In this document: positions 18,168-27,829 of the stretch, in pieces
Position numbering within the stretch: the stretch's first letter is position 1
How the letters are laid out: every line of letters begins with the position of its first letter
Assembly (NCBI RefSeq): GCF_016405885.1
Contig: NZ_JAEKGC010000001.1
Coordinates: forward strand, 310,001 to 374,000
Length of the DNA stretch: 64,000 nucleotides
Reading direction: 5' to 3'
Origin: Arthrobacter sp. MSA 4-2
GTDB taxonomy: Bacteria; Actinomycetota; Actinomycetes; Actinomycetales; Micrococcaceae
Translations under genes and position numbers: made by a program
Notes under the pieces: generated by a model
The model's database searches: none
Told to the model about the DNA's origin: nothing
Seen by the model: only the letters and a program-made list of their open reading frames with translations

Positions 18168-18222
18168 GCGGATCAAGTAGGCAGGTCAAGCAGGCAGGTC
18201 AAGCAGGCAGATCAAGCAGGGC
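18159..18222 (+). repeat. 13-bp tandem repeat across the glpX stop codon
   Basis: Units start at 18159, 18172, 18185, 18198 and 18211 (last partial), consensus RTCAAGYAGGCRG. The first unit contains the last two sense codons and the TAG of glpX. Confidence 0.9.
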
Positions 18223-18251
18223 GCCGGCCTCCGCCGGGGAAAGGGCCGGTG

Positions 18252-19406
18252 ATGGCGATGGCTCCGCAGCGTGACTCGACCCGCCCGCTGGGTGTGGCCG
18301 TGATCGGCTACGCCTTCATGGGCAAGGCGCACTCCCATGCGTGGCGAAATGTCGCCGGGTACTTCGAGGTGCCGGCCTTCGAACAGAAGGTCCTCGTCGG
18401 GCGGGACGCCGACTCGGTGGCCGACGCCGCCCGGCGGTACGGCTGGCAGGAATCCGAGACCGACTGGCGGAAGGTTCTGGACCGGCCGGACATCGACATC
18501 GTCGATATCTGCACCCCGGGGTGGCTGCACGCCGAGATCGCCGTGGCCGCCCTTGAGGCCGGAAAGCACGTCCTGGTGGAGAAGCCGCTGGCCAATACCG
18601 TCGCGGAGGCCGAAACCATGGTCGCGGCCGCCCGCGCGGCCCGGGCGCGCGGCGTCCAGTCGATGGTCGGGTTCAACTTCCGGCGGGTCCCCGCGCTCGC
18701 CCTGGCGCGCACGCTCATCGCCGAGGGCCGGCTCGGGGAGATCCGCCAGGTGCGCACGGCGTACCTCCAGGACTGGCTGGCCGACGCCGAGGCGCCCATG
18801 GTGTGGCGGCTGCAGAAGGAGAAGGCGGGCTCCGGGGCGCTCGGGGACATCGCCTCCCATGCCATCGACCAGGTGCAGTTCCTGCTGGGGGACACCGTCG
18901 CCGATGTCACCGGCCGGATGCGCACCTTCGTCGGGTCCCGCCGCGGGCCCGACGGCCCGCAGGAGGTCACCGTCGACGACGCGGTCTGGGCGAGCCTTTC
19001 CCTGACCTCGGGCGCGGTGGCGAGCGTCGAGGTGTCACGGATGGCGCTGGGCCGGAAGAACGCGCTGCGGATCGAGGTGTTCGGCACCCGCGGGTCCCTT
19101 TCCTTCGACTCCGAGTCGCTCAACGAGCTCTCCGTGTTCGACGGCGCGGTGGCCACCGCCGGGCAGGGGTTCACCCGCGTCCTGGTCACCGAACCCGAAC
19201 ACCCCTACCTCGAGGCGTGGTGGCCGCAGGGCCACCTGCTCGGCTGGGAGCACTCCTTCACCCACGAGATCCGCGACTTCCTGGTGGCCGTGGCGGCCGG
19301 CACGGAGCCGAGCCCGTCCTTCGAGGACGGGCTGCAGCTCCAGCGGGTGCTTGCCGCGATCGCCGAGAGCGCGGCGTCGGGCAGCGCGATCGTGAAGGTC
19401 GCCTGA
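18252..19406 (+). CDS. Gfo/Idh/MocA family oxidoreductase
   Basis: 384 residues. NAD(P)-dependent sugar or inositol dehydrogenase-like enzyme. The N-terminal Rossmann domain has VIGYAFMGKAH as its dinucleotide loop; the EKPLANT motif near residue 108 is the family signature. A C-terminal alpha/beta domain follows, including GDIASHAIDQVQFL with the usual catalytic histidine. The substrate cannot be assigned. ATG 18252 is preceded by GGGGAAAGG; ATG 18258 is possible. It ends 5 bp from the convergent BCCT gene. Confidence 0.85.
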   Translation: MAMAPQRDSTRPLGVAVIGYAFMGKAHSHAWRNVAGYFEVPAFEQKVLVGRDADSVADAARRYGWQESETDWRKVLDRPDIDIVDICTPGWLHAEIAVAALEAGKHVLVEKPLANTVAEAETMVAAARAARARGVQSMVGFNFRRVPALALARTLIAEGRLGEIRQVRTAYLQDWLADAEAPMVWRLQKEKAGSGALGDIASHAIDQVQFLLGDTVADVTGRMRTFVGSRRGPDGPQEVTVDDAVWASLSLTSGAVASVEVSRMALGRKNALRIEVFGTRGSLSFDSESLNELSVFDGAVATAGQGFTRVLVTEPEHPYLEAWWPQGHLLGWEHSFTHEIRDFLVAVAAGTEPSPSFEDGLQLQRVLAAIAESAASGSAIVKVA

Positions 19407-19411
19407 CGCGC

Positions 19412-21154
19412 TTACTGCAGCTGCCGCCGGCGGCCGCGGAGGAGTCGGGCGCGCCGCTGCCGGGCCTCACGTAGCGACGCCGGGCGGGCGCGCCGCTGCC
19501 GGGCCTCACGGAGCGACGCCGGGCGGGTACCCGTGACGGCCGGATCGCGGACCAGGTCCATCATCAGCGCAGTGCACAGGCCGATCATGATGAGCAGGAA
19601 CGGCGCGGCGGCGATGATGGTCAGCGTCTGCAGGGCCTGCAGGCTTCCCACCCAGAGCAGGGTGGCCGCCACCGCCCCGGTGAGCAGCCCCCACAGCACG
19701 GTGATCCACTTCGGCGGCACGGCCGCGCCGAAGGAGGACAGCGAGCCGAGGACGATGGAGGAGGCGTCGGCGCCGGAGATGAAGAACACGGCCACGAGGA
19801 GCACCACGACGACCGAGGTGATGGCGGCCAGCGGGTAGTCGGCCAGCAGGGCGAACATCGCCGACTCCTGGCTCTCGGCGTTAGCGGCCGCGATGTCGGT
19901 GCCGGAGTCCTGCGCGGTGATCGCGGTGCCGCCCCAGACGCTGAACCAGAGGACGCTGATGGCGCTGGGCACCGCGACGACGCCGATCACGAACTCCCGG
20001 ATGGTGCGTCCGCGGGAGATCTTGGCGAGGAAGGAGCCGACGAAGGGGGTCCAGGAGACCCACCAGGCCCAGTAAAAGATGGTCCAGGTGGAGAGCCACT
20101 CATGGCCGCCGAACGCCCCGGTGCGCGAGGCCATCTGCGGCAGGCTGACGAGGTAGCTGCCGGCCGAGGCGGGGATCAGTTCAAGGATGAACACCGTGGG
20201 TCCGACGACGAAGAGGAAGAACAGCAGGGCCAGGGCGAGGATCATATTGCCGTTGGAGAGCCACTTGATGCCTCGGCTGATGCCGCTGACGGCGGAGATG
20301 ACGAAGCAGATCGTCAGCAGGGCGATGATGCCGATCTGCAGGCCGAGGCTGCTTCCGGTGCCGAAGACCTCGGTGAGGCCGCCGTTGATCTGCATCACGC
20401 CGAGGCCCAGGGACGTCGCCGATCCGAAAAGCGTGGCGAAGATGGCGAAGACGTCGATGGCGCGCAGCGCTCCGGGGGCCGGCCTGCCGCGGAACAGGGG
20501 GAGGAACGCGCCGCTGAAACCGGCGCCGCGGCCCTTGCGGTAGGCGGAGTAGGCGAGGGCGAGGCCGACGACCGCATAGATGGCCCACGGGTGGATGGCC
20601 CAGTGGAACAGCGTGTAGTTCATGGCCTGGCGCGCGGCGGCCGGGCTGCCCGGTTCGATGCCCTCCACGGGCGGCGTGAGGTAGTGGGAGATGGGCTCGG
20701 TGACGCCGTAGAACATCAGGCCGATGCCCATGCCGGCGCTGAACATCATGGCGATCCAGGACAGCGTCGAGTAGCGGGGTTTCTCATCGTCGCGGCCGAG
20801 CCGGATCTTGCCGTACCGGCTGAAGACGAGGAAGAGGGCGAAGGAGACGAAGCCGGTGGCCGTCGCCACGAAGGCCCAGCCGAAGTTGGTGACGAGACCG
20901 GCGAGGACGGCGGCGGTGACGTCGGTGAACTCCGACGGGAAGATCGCCGCGGCCAGGACGAGTGCGGTGACGACGCCGAGGGCGGTGAAGAACACCGGCC
21001 GGTCAAGCCGGGCGGAGCTTGCGGCGGGGGCGGCGGGATCGGGTTCCGGCAGGGCGGGAGCCGGGCCGGAATCGAGGCTGGATTCGGGGAGGTCGGGAGC
21101 CGGTGTGTCGTGCTGTCCGGGTGGTCCTTCAGATCGTGCGGCGGTTCTAAGCAT
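19412..21154 (-). CDS. BCCT family (betaine/choline/carnitine) transporter
   Basis: 580 residues, about 12 membrane spans. Sodium- or proton-coupled uptake of quaternary ammonium compatible solutes for osmoprotection. The diagnostic tryptophan-rich segment WTIFYWAWWVSWTPFVG is present, as are GMGIGLMFYGVTEP and the sodium-site glycine region. The N-terminal tail is acidic and the C-terminal tail very basic, the usual sites of osmosensing. The tail contains a perfect 13-residue duplication (RPASLREARQRRA). The start at 21154 follows a TAGGGT box by 7 nt. Choline versus glycine betaine preference cannot be stated. Confidence 0.92.
   Translation of the reverse strand: MLRTAARSEGPPGQHDTPAPDLPESSLDSGPAPALPEPDPAAPAASSARLDRPVFFTALGVVTALVLAAAIFPSEFTDVTAAVLAGLVTNFGWAFVATATGFVSFALFLVFSRYGKIRLGRDDEKPRYSTLSWIAMMFSAGMGIGLMFYGVTEPISHYLTPPVEGIEPGSPAAARQAMNYTLFHWAIHPWAIYAVVGLALAYSAYRKGRGAGFSGAFLPLFRGRPAPGALRAIDVFAIFATLFGSATSLGLGVMQINGGLTEVFGTGSSLGLQIGIIALLTICFVISAVSGISRGIKWLSNGNMILALALLFFLFVVGPTVFILELIPASAGSYLVSLPQMASRTGAFGGHEWLSTWTIFYWAWWVSWTPFVGSFLAKISRGRTIREFVIGVVAVPSAISVLWFSVWGGTAITAQDSGTDIAAANAESQESAMFALLADYPLAAITSVVVVLLVAVFFISGADASSIVLGSLSSFGAAVPPKWITVLWGLLTGAVAATLLWVGSLQALQTLTIIAAAPFLLIMIGLCTALMMDLVRDPAVTGTRPASLREARQRRARPASLREARQRRARLLRGRRRQLQ
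19447..19524 (-). repeat. 39-bp tandem duplication in the BCCT C-terminal tail
   Basis: Two 39-bp units (19447-19485, 19486-19524) with a single mismatch, in frame, adding 13 basic residues to the cytoplasmic tail. Confidence 0.92.
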
Positions 21155-21161
21155 ACTTTCC

Positions 21162-21167
21162 ACCCTA
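21162..21167 (-). promoter_or_regulatory. -10 hexamer, leaderless BCCT promoter
   Basis: TAGGGT on the minus strand, 7 nt before ATG 21154. Confidence 0.45.
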
Positions 21168-21370
21168 CGTGCGGGTACGCCACGGGCTCGACCGGAGGCG
21201 CCTCCGGGTGTCTCTTGTCACACCCGCAAGCCCCCCGGAACTCCTGCGGCCGGAGGGTGCTGCCTGCGCCCGGAGTGCAGTAATCACGGTGCCGGGGAAG
21301 GCGGAGCGGTCGGTGCTGCGCTCCCGATGGGGTGGCCCCCGGCGGCGCACGCCCGCAGGTGCGGTCCCGA

Positions 21371-21376
21371 TAGAGT
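21371..21376 (+). promoter_or_regulatory. -10 hexamer, leaderless femX promoter
   Basis: TAGAGT, 6 nt before ATG 21383. Confidence 0.5.
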
Positions 21377-21382
21377 TGGCTC

Positions 21383-22408
21383 ATGAGCCTCTCCGTAACG
21401 CCCTGCCTTGACCGCGCCCTCTGGGATGCCGGTGTGAACGCCCTGTCCGGTCATCCCCAGCAGCTGTGGGGGTGGGGCCAGACAAAGGCTGACCACGGGT
21501 GGTCGGTGGAGCGCGTCGAGGTGCGCGACGGCGGCGCAACGGTCGGCTCGGCGCAGGTGCTGCTGCGGAAGCTTCCGTTCCCCCTGCGCAGCCTCGCCTA
21601 CATTCCGCGGGGACCGCAGGCCGAGAAAGGCCGCGAGGTGGATGTCCTCGACGCCGTGGCGGCACACGTCTCCTCGGTCCACGGCTCCGTCGCGCTCTCG
21701 ATCGAACCGGACTGGGAGGCCGGCAGCGCGGTCGAGGCGCGTCTGGCCTCCGCCGGCTGGAAGCGCAGCGCCAATACGATCCTCATCGGGCGCACCCTGA
21801 TCCTGGACCTCACGCAGTCCACCGAGGACCTCCTGGCGGGGATGAGCAAGAAGCACCGCCAGTACATCCGCAAGTCGGGCCGGGAGGCCCTCGACTACCG
21901 GCGGGTCGTCCGCGGGGAGCTGCCGGCCTGCCTGGCCGTCTACCGCCAGACCGCGGAGCGGGCCGGATTCGGGATCCACGAGGACTCCTACTACTTCGAC
22001 ATCTTCGATAACCTGGGCGAGGCCTCCCCGGTGTACGCGGCGTTTTCCGGCACCGAGGTGGTGGCCTTCCTGTGGCTCTCCGCCAGCGACGCGACGTCCT
22101 TTGAGCTGTACGGCGGAATGACCGAGGAGGGCGAGCGGCTCCGTGCGAACTACGCCCTGAAGTGGTTCGCCATCGAGGAGATGAAGCGCCGGGGGATCAC
22201 CCGCTACGACTTCAACGGACTCCTCAACGACGGCGTCTCGAAGTTCAAGATGGGCTGGGCCGGCCACGAGGACCAGCTGATGGGCACCTGGGACAAGGCG
22301 CTCTCACCCCTGTACCCGGTGTTCGCGTCGGCCCTGCCGCTGGCCAAGACGGCGGTGCGGGGCGGCCGGGTGCTGGTCGGTGCGGCCGCGGCCAGACTCC
22401 GCCGCTGA
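21383..22408 (+). CDS. FemABX-type peptidoglycan interpeptide-bridge ligase
   Basis: 341 residues. FemX-like proteins use aminoacyl-tRNA to add an amino acid to lipid II, building the interpeptide bridge found in Micrococcaceae peptidoglycan. Double GNAT fold with LPFPLRSLAYIPRGP in the first lobe, GMSKKHRQYIRKSGREAL in the middle and GITRYDFNGLLNDGVSKFKMGW near the end, all typical. No coiled-coil arm insert is obvious. The added residue is not predictable. Leaderless-type start. Convergent with manA. Confidence 0.88.
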   Translation: MSLSVTPCLDRALWDAGVNALSGHPQQLWGWGQTKADHGWSVERVEVRDGGATVGSAQVLLRKLPFPLRSLAYIPRGPQAEKGREVDVLDAVAAHVSSVHGSVALSIEPDWEAGSAVEARLASAGWKRSANTILIGRTLILDLTQSTEDLLAGMSKKHRQYIRKSGREALDYRRVVRGELPACLAVYRQTAERAGFGIHEDSYYFDIFDNLGEASPVYAAFSGTEVVAFLWLSASDATSFELYGGMTEEGERLRANYALKWFAIEEMKRRGITRYDFNGLLNDGVSKFKMGWAGHEDQLMGTWDKALSPLYPVFASALPLAKTAVRGGRVLVGAAAARLRR

Positions 22409-22431
22409 CCGGGCCGGGCCGGGCGCGGGAC

Positions 22432-23730
22432 TCAGGCGCCGTCGACTCCGTCCGCGTCTCCACCGACGGTGACGGCGAAGGCAAGGACGCCCTCGTCGGT
22501 GCTTTCCCCGGCCGGCCGTACCAGGACCGGCGCTTCCCCGGCGGGGATGAAGGCGCTCTGGCCCCGGGCCAGCAGCAGGTCCGAGGCGGGGGAGTCGAGC
22601 AGGATTGAGCCGGACACGGCGAGGACCACCGTGGGCCCGTGCTGAGCCAGCGGCACGTGGGAGGGAGCCATGCTTCCCTCCTGCCCGGGCGCGGAGACCG
22701 GGTCGAGGGCGATGCGCTGGAGCTGGAACTCCGCGAACGGCGGGCGGTACAGCTCCTGCCCGAGCATTGTGCGCTCGGGCTGCAGCGCCGGGGGTGCGAG
22801 CGGCTCGAACACGACGGTCCTCAGGAGTTCGCGCGTGTCGACGTGCTTCGGGGTGAGCCCGCCGCGGAGCACATTGTCCGAGGAGGCCATGACCTCGATG
22901 CCGAGCCCGCTGAGGTAGGCGTGGATGTTTCCGGCGGGGAGGTAGAGGACCTCCCCGGGCTGCAGTGAGACCCGGTTGAGCAGCAGGGCGATCAGGACGC
23001 CGGGGTCGCCGGGGTACTGCGAGCCGAGTTCGGCCACGGTGGCCAGGTCCCGGGTGAAGCGGGGGTCGCCTGCGTCCCCGGATCCTTCCGGTGGGGCCGA
23101 TACGCCCGCTTCGACCGCCGCGACGATCTCCGGACGGGCGGCAAGGAGCATCTCGAAGCCCGAACGGAGCCCGGTGGGGCCGGAGCCGAGTTCCGCAGCC
23201 ACAGCGCCGAGCACCTCGGCCTCCTCGGAGCCCGGCTCCAGCAGGGTCTCGAGGTGGCTGAAGACGGCGGCGGCATCGGCCAGCGGCCGGAACCCGCACA
23301 GCGCCTCGAAGGGGGAGAGGGCGAACACCATCTCGGGTTTGGCGCTGCGGTCCTTGTAGTTGCGCTCGGGCGCGTCCGCCGGGACGCCGGCGCTCTCCTC
23401 GGCGTCGAAGCCCGCTTCGGCCTGCGCGGTGCTGGGATGCACCTGCAGCGAGAGCGCCGACCCGGCGGCGAGCACCTTCATGAGGTAGGGGAGCCGGCGC
23501 CCGAACCGTGCCGCCACCTTCCCGCCCAGGGTTCCGTCGGGGTCGGCGTCGATGACCGCGTCCAGCGGGGAGCGTCCATCCGGCAGCTGGGCAACGGACG
23601 GCGCCCCGGGGTGGGCACCGATCCACAGTTCGGCCTCCGGCCCGCCGGAGGGGGCCCTGCCCAGGAGCTCGGCGATCGCGGTCCGGGAGCCCCACGCATA
23701 GGGCCGGATGGTGTTCTCGAGCAGGTACAT
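22432..23730 (-). CDS. manA: Mannose-6-phosphate isomerase, class I
   Basis: 432 residues. Zinc enzyme converting fructose-6-phosphate and mannose-6-phosphate, feeding GDP-mannose and Pmt-type mannosylation. Zinc ligands: Q96 and H98 in LQVHPS and E133 in KPEMVFALSP; the fourth is the H of TPKHVDTREL. ATG 23730 is fixed by AGAGGAG upstream. It is last in a purK-purE-lcp-manA operon, 20 bp after lcp. Beside envelope genes, a role in wall glycan supply is likely. Confidence 0.92.
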   Translation of the reverse strand: MYLLENTIRPYAWGSRTAIAELLGRAPSGGPEAELWIGAHPGAPSVAQLPDGRSPLDAVIDADPDGTLGGKVAARFGRRLPYLMKVLAAGSALSLQVHPSTAQAEAGFDAEESAGVPADAPERNYKDRSAKPEMVFALSPFEALCGFRPLADAAAVFSHLETLLEPGSEEAEVLGAVAAELGSGPTGLRSGFEMLLAARPEIVAAVEAGVSAPPEGSGDAGDPRFTRDLATVAELGSQYPGDPGVLIALLLNRVSLQPGEVLYLPAGNIHAYLSGLGIEVMASSDNVLRGGLTPKHVDTRELLRTVVFEPLAPPALQPERTMLGQELYRPPFAEFQLQRIALDPVSAPGQEGSMAPSHVPLAQHGPTVVLAVSGSILLDSPASDLLLARGQSAFIPAGEAPVLVRPAGESTDEGVLAFAVTVGGDADGVDGA

Positions 23731-23750
23731 GGCGCTCCTCTTCGTCGGGG

Positions 23751-25331
23751 TCAGGCCGGGGAGCATTCCCCGTTGTTGGCCAGCAGGGTGCTCAGGGTGG
23801 CGTCGTCACCGATGGCGGCGAGCTGGTCGAGGTACTCCTGGGTGATGCCCGGATCAGTGGTCTGTGCGGGAAGCACGGTGGTCAGGCCTGCGCGCTCAAG
23901 AGCGGGAAGCTCCCCGGCGGCTCCGGCATCGGTCCCGGAGGCCGCGGCGAGCTCCTGCTGGACGCGGGAGTGGATGTCGTCGAAGTTGGGGTAGGTGACG
24001 AAGTTGTCGGCGGGGGTGCCGAAGTCCGGCGGGCCGATGGTCAGGCGGCGCGTCTCGTGCTCCTTGGCCTTCAGCGCCAGGTCCACGAAGCTTCCGAGCT
24101 GGTCCTGGGGGATGTCGGTCTCGACGACCTGGGTTCCGGCCGCGGCGATCGCCTGGAAGTGGGTGAGCAGCGTCGCAGGGTCGAGCTGGGCGATCATGGC
24201 CTGCTGCACGCACTGCTGCCGGGAGATGCGGTCGTAGTCGGTGACGAACTCGCGCGACCGGGCGTACCAGAGGGCATGGAAGCCGTCGAGGGTCTGGACT
24301 CCCGGCGGGATCCAGCCCTCGGGCGGGTAGTGGCGCACCGGGTCGGTGCCGGGGATGTCGGGGCCCGAGATCGGAACCCAGCCGCCGGCGTTGATGCGGA
24401 TGCCGCCCATTGCGTCGATGAGCTCCTCGAAGCCGTTGAGGTCGACGAGGAGGTAGCCCTGCACCTCGAGGCCGAGCACTCCTGATGCGGCGTCCATCAT
24501 GGCCTCGGCCCCGGGGTCCTTGCTGCCCGGGTAGAGGTCGGCGTAGTTCTGGGAAACCGTGGTGTAGAGGCTGTTGATGATGCACTCGTCGCCGCAGTTG
24601 TAGCCGTCGGGGTACACCTCGCGCAGCGGCGAGTCTTCCGGGAACGGGGCGTTCTGGAAGTTGCGCGGGATGCTGAAGGTGATCGTCGCCCCGGTCTTGG
24701 CGTCGACGCTGATGACGGAGATGCTGTCGGGGCGGCGTCCGGTGCGGTCCTCCCCGGCGTCGCCCCCCATCAGCAGGAAGTTGTAGCGGCCGTCGACGGG
24801 TTCGAAGGCCGGCCCGGCCTGGAAGATCGAGCCGACGGTGAAGCGGCCCAGGCCCAGGAGGTAGGCGCCGTAGGCGAGCGAACCGCTGGTGGCGAACATG
24901 ACGACGGCGAGGGCGGCGGCCACCACGGGCCGCACCCCGCGCTCGAGCAGCGGCAGGCAGATGATCCGCAGCGTGTTGATGAACAGGAACGCCCAGCCGG
25001 CGGCCAGCGCCAGCAGTATGGCGACCAGCAGCAGCGACCACAGCTGGTGGGTCACGAGGGTCACGAGGATCTGCCGGTTTGAGGCGGCCAGGACGGCGCC
25101 GGCGATGGCCAGGACCCAGACGGTGAGGGTGACCCGCAGCGCCCGGCGGCCGAGACGCCGGTCACCGGCGACGATCTGGGCCGAACCGGGCAGGAACAGC
25201 GTCAGGACGAGCAGGAAGAAGGCACGCTTGGTCCGCACCTCGGGCGGGGCCGACTGGGGGTAGCGCACCGGATCGGTGAGCTGCCCGCGGACGTCCCGCG
25301 CGGGGGTGGAGGCACTGGGGTTGTCGATCAT
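23751..25331 (-). CDS. LytR-CpsA-Psr (LCP) family glycopolymer ligase
   Basis: 526 residues. LCP proteins transfer lipid-linked anionic polymers to peptidoglycan. Unusually, the N-terminal 190 residues appear to hold about four hydrophobic spans instead of one. The LCP core begins at [20 protein letters not shown] (catalytic aspartates and arginines), followed by [24 protein letters not shown] with conserved arginines and [11 protein letters not shown]-terminal extension lies beyond. The ATG overlaps the purE stop by 4 bp. A similar LCP gene lies near purE/purK in mycobacteria. Confidence 0.9.
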   Translation of the reverse strand: MIDNPSASTPARDVRGQLTDPVRYPQSAPPEVRTKRAFFLLVLTLFLPGSAQIVAGDRRLGRRALRVTLTVWVLAIAGAVLAASNRQILVTLVTHQLWSLLLVAILLALAAGWAFLFINTLRIICLPLLERGVRPVVAAALAVVMFATSGSLAYGAYLLGLGRFTVGSIFQAGPAFEPVDGRYNFLLMGGDAGEDRTGRRPDSISVISVDAKTGATITFSIPRNFQNAPFPEDSPLREVYPDGYNCGDECIINSLYTTVSQNYADLYPGSKDPGAEAMMDAASGVLGLEVQGYLLVDLNGFEELIDAMGGIRINAGGWVPISGPDIPGTDPVRHYPPEGWIPPGVQTLDGFHALWYARSREFVTDYDRISRQQCVQQAMIAQLDPATLLTHFQAIAAAGTQVVETDIPQDQLGSFVDLALKAKEHETRRLTIGPPDFGTPADNFVTYPNFDDIHSRVQQELAAASGTDAGAAGELPALERAGLTTVLPAQTTDPGITQEYLDQLAAIGDDATLSTLLANNGECSPA

Positions 25332-25858
25332 GGGGTCTCCGTCGCGCGGCGGGCGGCGCGCCCGCGGAGGGCGGCACCCTTCGCGGTGGCCGTCTCCTTC
25401 AGGTCCGCCGCAAAGGAGACGAGCTGGGCCCTCAGCCTTTCGGCGGTGTCGCCCTCACCGGCGGCGAGGATGCGGGCGGCGAGCAGCCCCGCATTGCGGG
25501 CTCCGCCGATTGAGACGGTGGCCACGGGCACACCGGCGGGCATCTGGACGATGGAGAGCAGCGAGTCCATGCCGTCGAGGTACTTCAGCGGGACGGGCAC
25601 ACCGATCACCGGCAGCGGGGTGACGGAGGCGAGCATCCCGGGCAGGTGCGCGGCTCCGCCGGCTCCGGCGATCAGGACGCGCAGCCCGCGTTCGTGCGCC
25701 TGCCGGCCGTACTCGATCATTTCCACGGGCATCCGGTGCGCCGAGACGACGTCGGCCTCGTAGGCGATCCCGAACTCGTCGAGGGCCGCGGCCGCCTGCT
25801 CCATGACGGGCCAGTCCGAATCCGAACCCATCACCAGTCCCACCAGGGGGTTGATCAC
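25328..25858 (-). CDS. purE: N5-carboxyaminoimidazole ribonucleotide mutase
   Basis: 176 residues. Moves the carboxyl group of N5-CAIR to C4, giving CAIR in purine synthesis; works directly after PurK. Signatures: [20 protein letters not shown] and [12 protein letters not shown]. Class I octameric type by length and motifs. GTG start shares one base with the purK stop (TAGTG). The C-terminal tail of about 15 basic/alanine residues is longer than E. coli PurE. Confidence 0.95.
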   Translation of the reverse strand: MINPLVGLVMGSDSDWPVMEQAAAALDEFGIAYEADVVSAHRMPVEMIEYGRQAHERGLRVLIAGAGGAAHLPGMLASVTPLPVIGVPVPLKYLDGMDSLLSIVQMPAGVPVATVSIGGARNAGLLAARILAAGEGDTAERLRAQLVSFAADLKETATAKGAALRGRAARRATETP

Positions 25859-27027
25859 TATTTTTCCTTCCAGGAATCGGTCCCGTCGCGCAGGATCGCA
25901 GCGGTCCTGCCGGCGCGGGCCCGGACCGTCTGAAGGTCCTCACCCGGCGCGGCAACGACATTCACGTGGCCGATCTTGCGGCCGGGGCGCACCTCTTTGC
26001 CGTAGAAGTGCACTTTAGCCGACGGTTCCGCGGCGAGGGCCTCGGCGTAGGCGCCGAAAATGTCGGTGTTGGCTCCGCCCAGGTAGTTCTTCATCACCAC
26101 GACCGGTCCGGTCGGGGAGGTGTCCCCGAGCGGAAGGTCGAGGACTGCGCGCAGGTGCTGTTCGAACTGGCCGGTGACGGAGCCGTCCATCGTCCAGTGC
26201 CCCGAGTTGTGGGGGCGCATCGCCAGTTCATTGATCAGGAAGCCGGAGGGGGAAGCGGGCGTTTCGAACAGTTCAACGGCCATCACGCCGGTCACCTCCA
26301 GCGCCTCGGCGAGCCGCAGCGCCGCCTCGGTGGCGGCGGCCGCCACCGACGGGTCGAGCCCCTGAGCCGGGGCGATGACCTCATCGCAGACGCTGGCGAC
26401 CTGGATCGAGTGAACGACGGGCCAGGCACGGGTCCGGCCCGACGGCGTGCGGGCCACGAGGACCGACAGTTCGCGCTCGAACGGCACGAACTGCTCTGCG
26501 AGGAGGTCACCCGCCCCGAACCAGTCGGCGGCCCGGGGGAGGTCCGCGGGCGTCTCCAGGACGAGGACGCCCTTGCCGTCATAACCGCCGCGGGGGGTTT
26601 TCAGGACCACGGGCCAGCCGGCGGTGCGGCCGAAGGCCTCGAGGGCACCGAGATCGGCGACGGGGGCCCAGCGCGGGTTGGGCAGGCCGAGGTCCTCGAC
26701 CGCGCGGCGCATCCGCAGCTTGTCCTGGGCATGGGCGAGGGCCGAGGGGCGCGGCTGCACATTGACGCCTTCGGCGGTGAGCTGCTCCAGCAGCTCCCCG
26801 GGCACATGCTCGTGGTCGAAGGTGAGCACATCGAGCCCTGCGGCGAACGCGCGCAGCGCATCGAGATCGGTGTAGTCGCCAACGGTTGACGAAGCGACGG
26901 CGGCCACGGCCGACACGCCGGGCCCCTCCGCCAGGACCCTCAGTTCGAGGCCGAGCTCAATCGCCGGCGCTGCCATCATGCGGGCCAGCTGGCCACCGCC
27001 CACTACGCCAATTACGGGAAAAGTCAC
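25858..27027 (-). CDS. purK: 5-(carboxyamino)imidazole ribonucleotide synthase
   Basis: 389 residues, ATP-grasp fold. Makes N5-CAIR from AIR, bicarbonate and [15 protein letters not shown] marks the N-terminus, [13 protein letters not shown] the ATP-grasp loop, [11 protein letters not shown] the central strand, and [14 protein letters not shown] the metal-binding end, all diagnostic. The GTG at 27027 has no ribosome site; a TAGGTA box 10 nt upstream suggests a very short leader. First gene of the operon. Confidence 0.95.
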   Translation of the reverse strand: MTFPVIGVVGGGQLARMMAAPAIELGLELRVLAEGPGVSAVAAVASSTVGDYTDLDALRAFAAGLDVLTFDHEHVPGELLEQLTAEGVNVQPRPSALAHAQDKLRMRRAVEDLGLPNPRWAPVADLGALEAFGRTAGWPVVLKTPRGGYDGKGVLVLETPADLPRAADWFGAGDLLAEQFVPFERELSVLVARTPSGRTRAWPVVHSIQVASVCDEVIAPAQGLDPSVAAAATEAALRLAEALEVTGVMAVELFETPASPSGFLINELAMRPHNSGHWTMDGSVTGQFEQHLRAVLDLPLGDTSPTGPVVVMKNYLGGANTDIFGAYAEALAAEPSAKVHFYGKEVRPGRKIGHVNVVAAPGEDLQTVRARAGRTAAILRDGTDSWKEK

Positions 27028-27246
27028 TATCTCAGGGTACCTAGAAGCGCAGCCATCGCTGGGATGCGGGGGGCCGGACGGAGCCGAAGAGGTAGGAAAC
27101 GCACAGGTTCGGCCCGTAAGATGAGGGCTCGTACGCCACGCGCCGGCGCGGAGCGGGACGCCGCCCGGCGTTCCGCCGGGCCGCCTGCAGTGGCGAGCCC
27201 GACGCTCTGCGGTGGACGGTAATTACCCTTGGACCGCGGAGGTCAC

Positions 27247-27804
27247 ATGTCAGCAGTTACGGAACGCATCCGGGGCCTCGTCTCCCTCTTCTGGCGGGAA
27301 CTCGCCAAATTCGGGGCCGTCGGAGGAGTGGCGTTTGTCATAGACAACGGGCTGTTCTGGTGGCTGATCCACGGCCCGATGGCCGGCAGCGAGGTCAAGG
27401 CCCGTCTGGTGTCCGCCTCCGTCGCGACCCTCTTCGCCTGGGTCGCCAACCGCTACTGGACCTTCCGCCACCGCAGGCAGCCCAACCCGCTGCGCGAATT
27501 CTCGATGTTCGTCCTGATCAACCTGATTGGAATGGGCATCGCCGCCGGCTGCGTGTGGCTCGCCAAGTACCCCTTCGGGATCCTCGATCCCAATCTGCTG
27601 TTCCTTGCCGGCATCGCGGGCACGGTGCTCGCGACCGCCGTGCGTTTCGTGGCCTACCGGTTCTGGGTCTTCAACGTCGAACTCGATGAGGACCCGAACT
27701 TCAGCCAGGACCACGAACTCCTGCACGTCTCCACCGGCACCCTGCCCGAGGCCGGGGCTGCCGGAAACGTCCGCATCGGCACCGGGGATCCGGACCCGAA
27801 GTAG
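27247..27804 (+). CDS. GtrA family membrane protein
   Basis: 185 residues with four membrane spans between about residues 18 and 150. GtrA proteins are flippase-like partners of glycosyltransferases, thought to move polyprenyl-linked sugars across the membrane. Family features: FGAVGGVAFVIDNGLFWWL and ANRYWTFRHRR at the start of the second half, FVAYRFWVF near the end. ATG 27247 is chosen for GGAGG five bases upstream. Divergent from purK, with a 219-bp gap containing a TAAGAT -10-like box. In mycobacteria a GtrA gene also flanks purK. Confidence 0.88.
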   Translation: MSAVTERIRGLVSLFWRELAKFGAVGGVAFVIDNGLFWWLIHGPMAGSEVKARLVSASVATLFAWVANRYWTFRHRRQPNPLREFSMFVLINLIGMGIAAGCVWLAKYPFGILDPNLLFLAGIAGTVLATAVRFVAYRFWVFNVELDEDPNFSQDHELLHVSTGTLPEAGAAGNVRIGTGDPDPK

Positions 27805-27829
27805 CCCGTCCCCGGCCCTGGCTCCGGTC

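Noticed and set aside
20102-21283. 393-codon frame opposite the BCCT gene
   Set aside because: Low complexity Asp/Glu/Gly/Arg-rich translation typical of an antisense shadow; the BCCT membrane protein is unmistakable.
23953-25041. Alternative-frame protein within the LCP gene
   Set aside because: Arg/Pro/His-rich shadow of the LCP frame with no domain.
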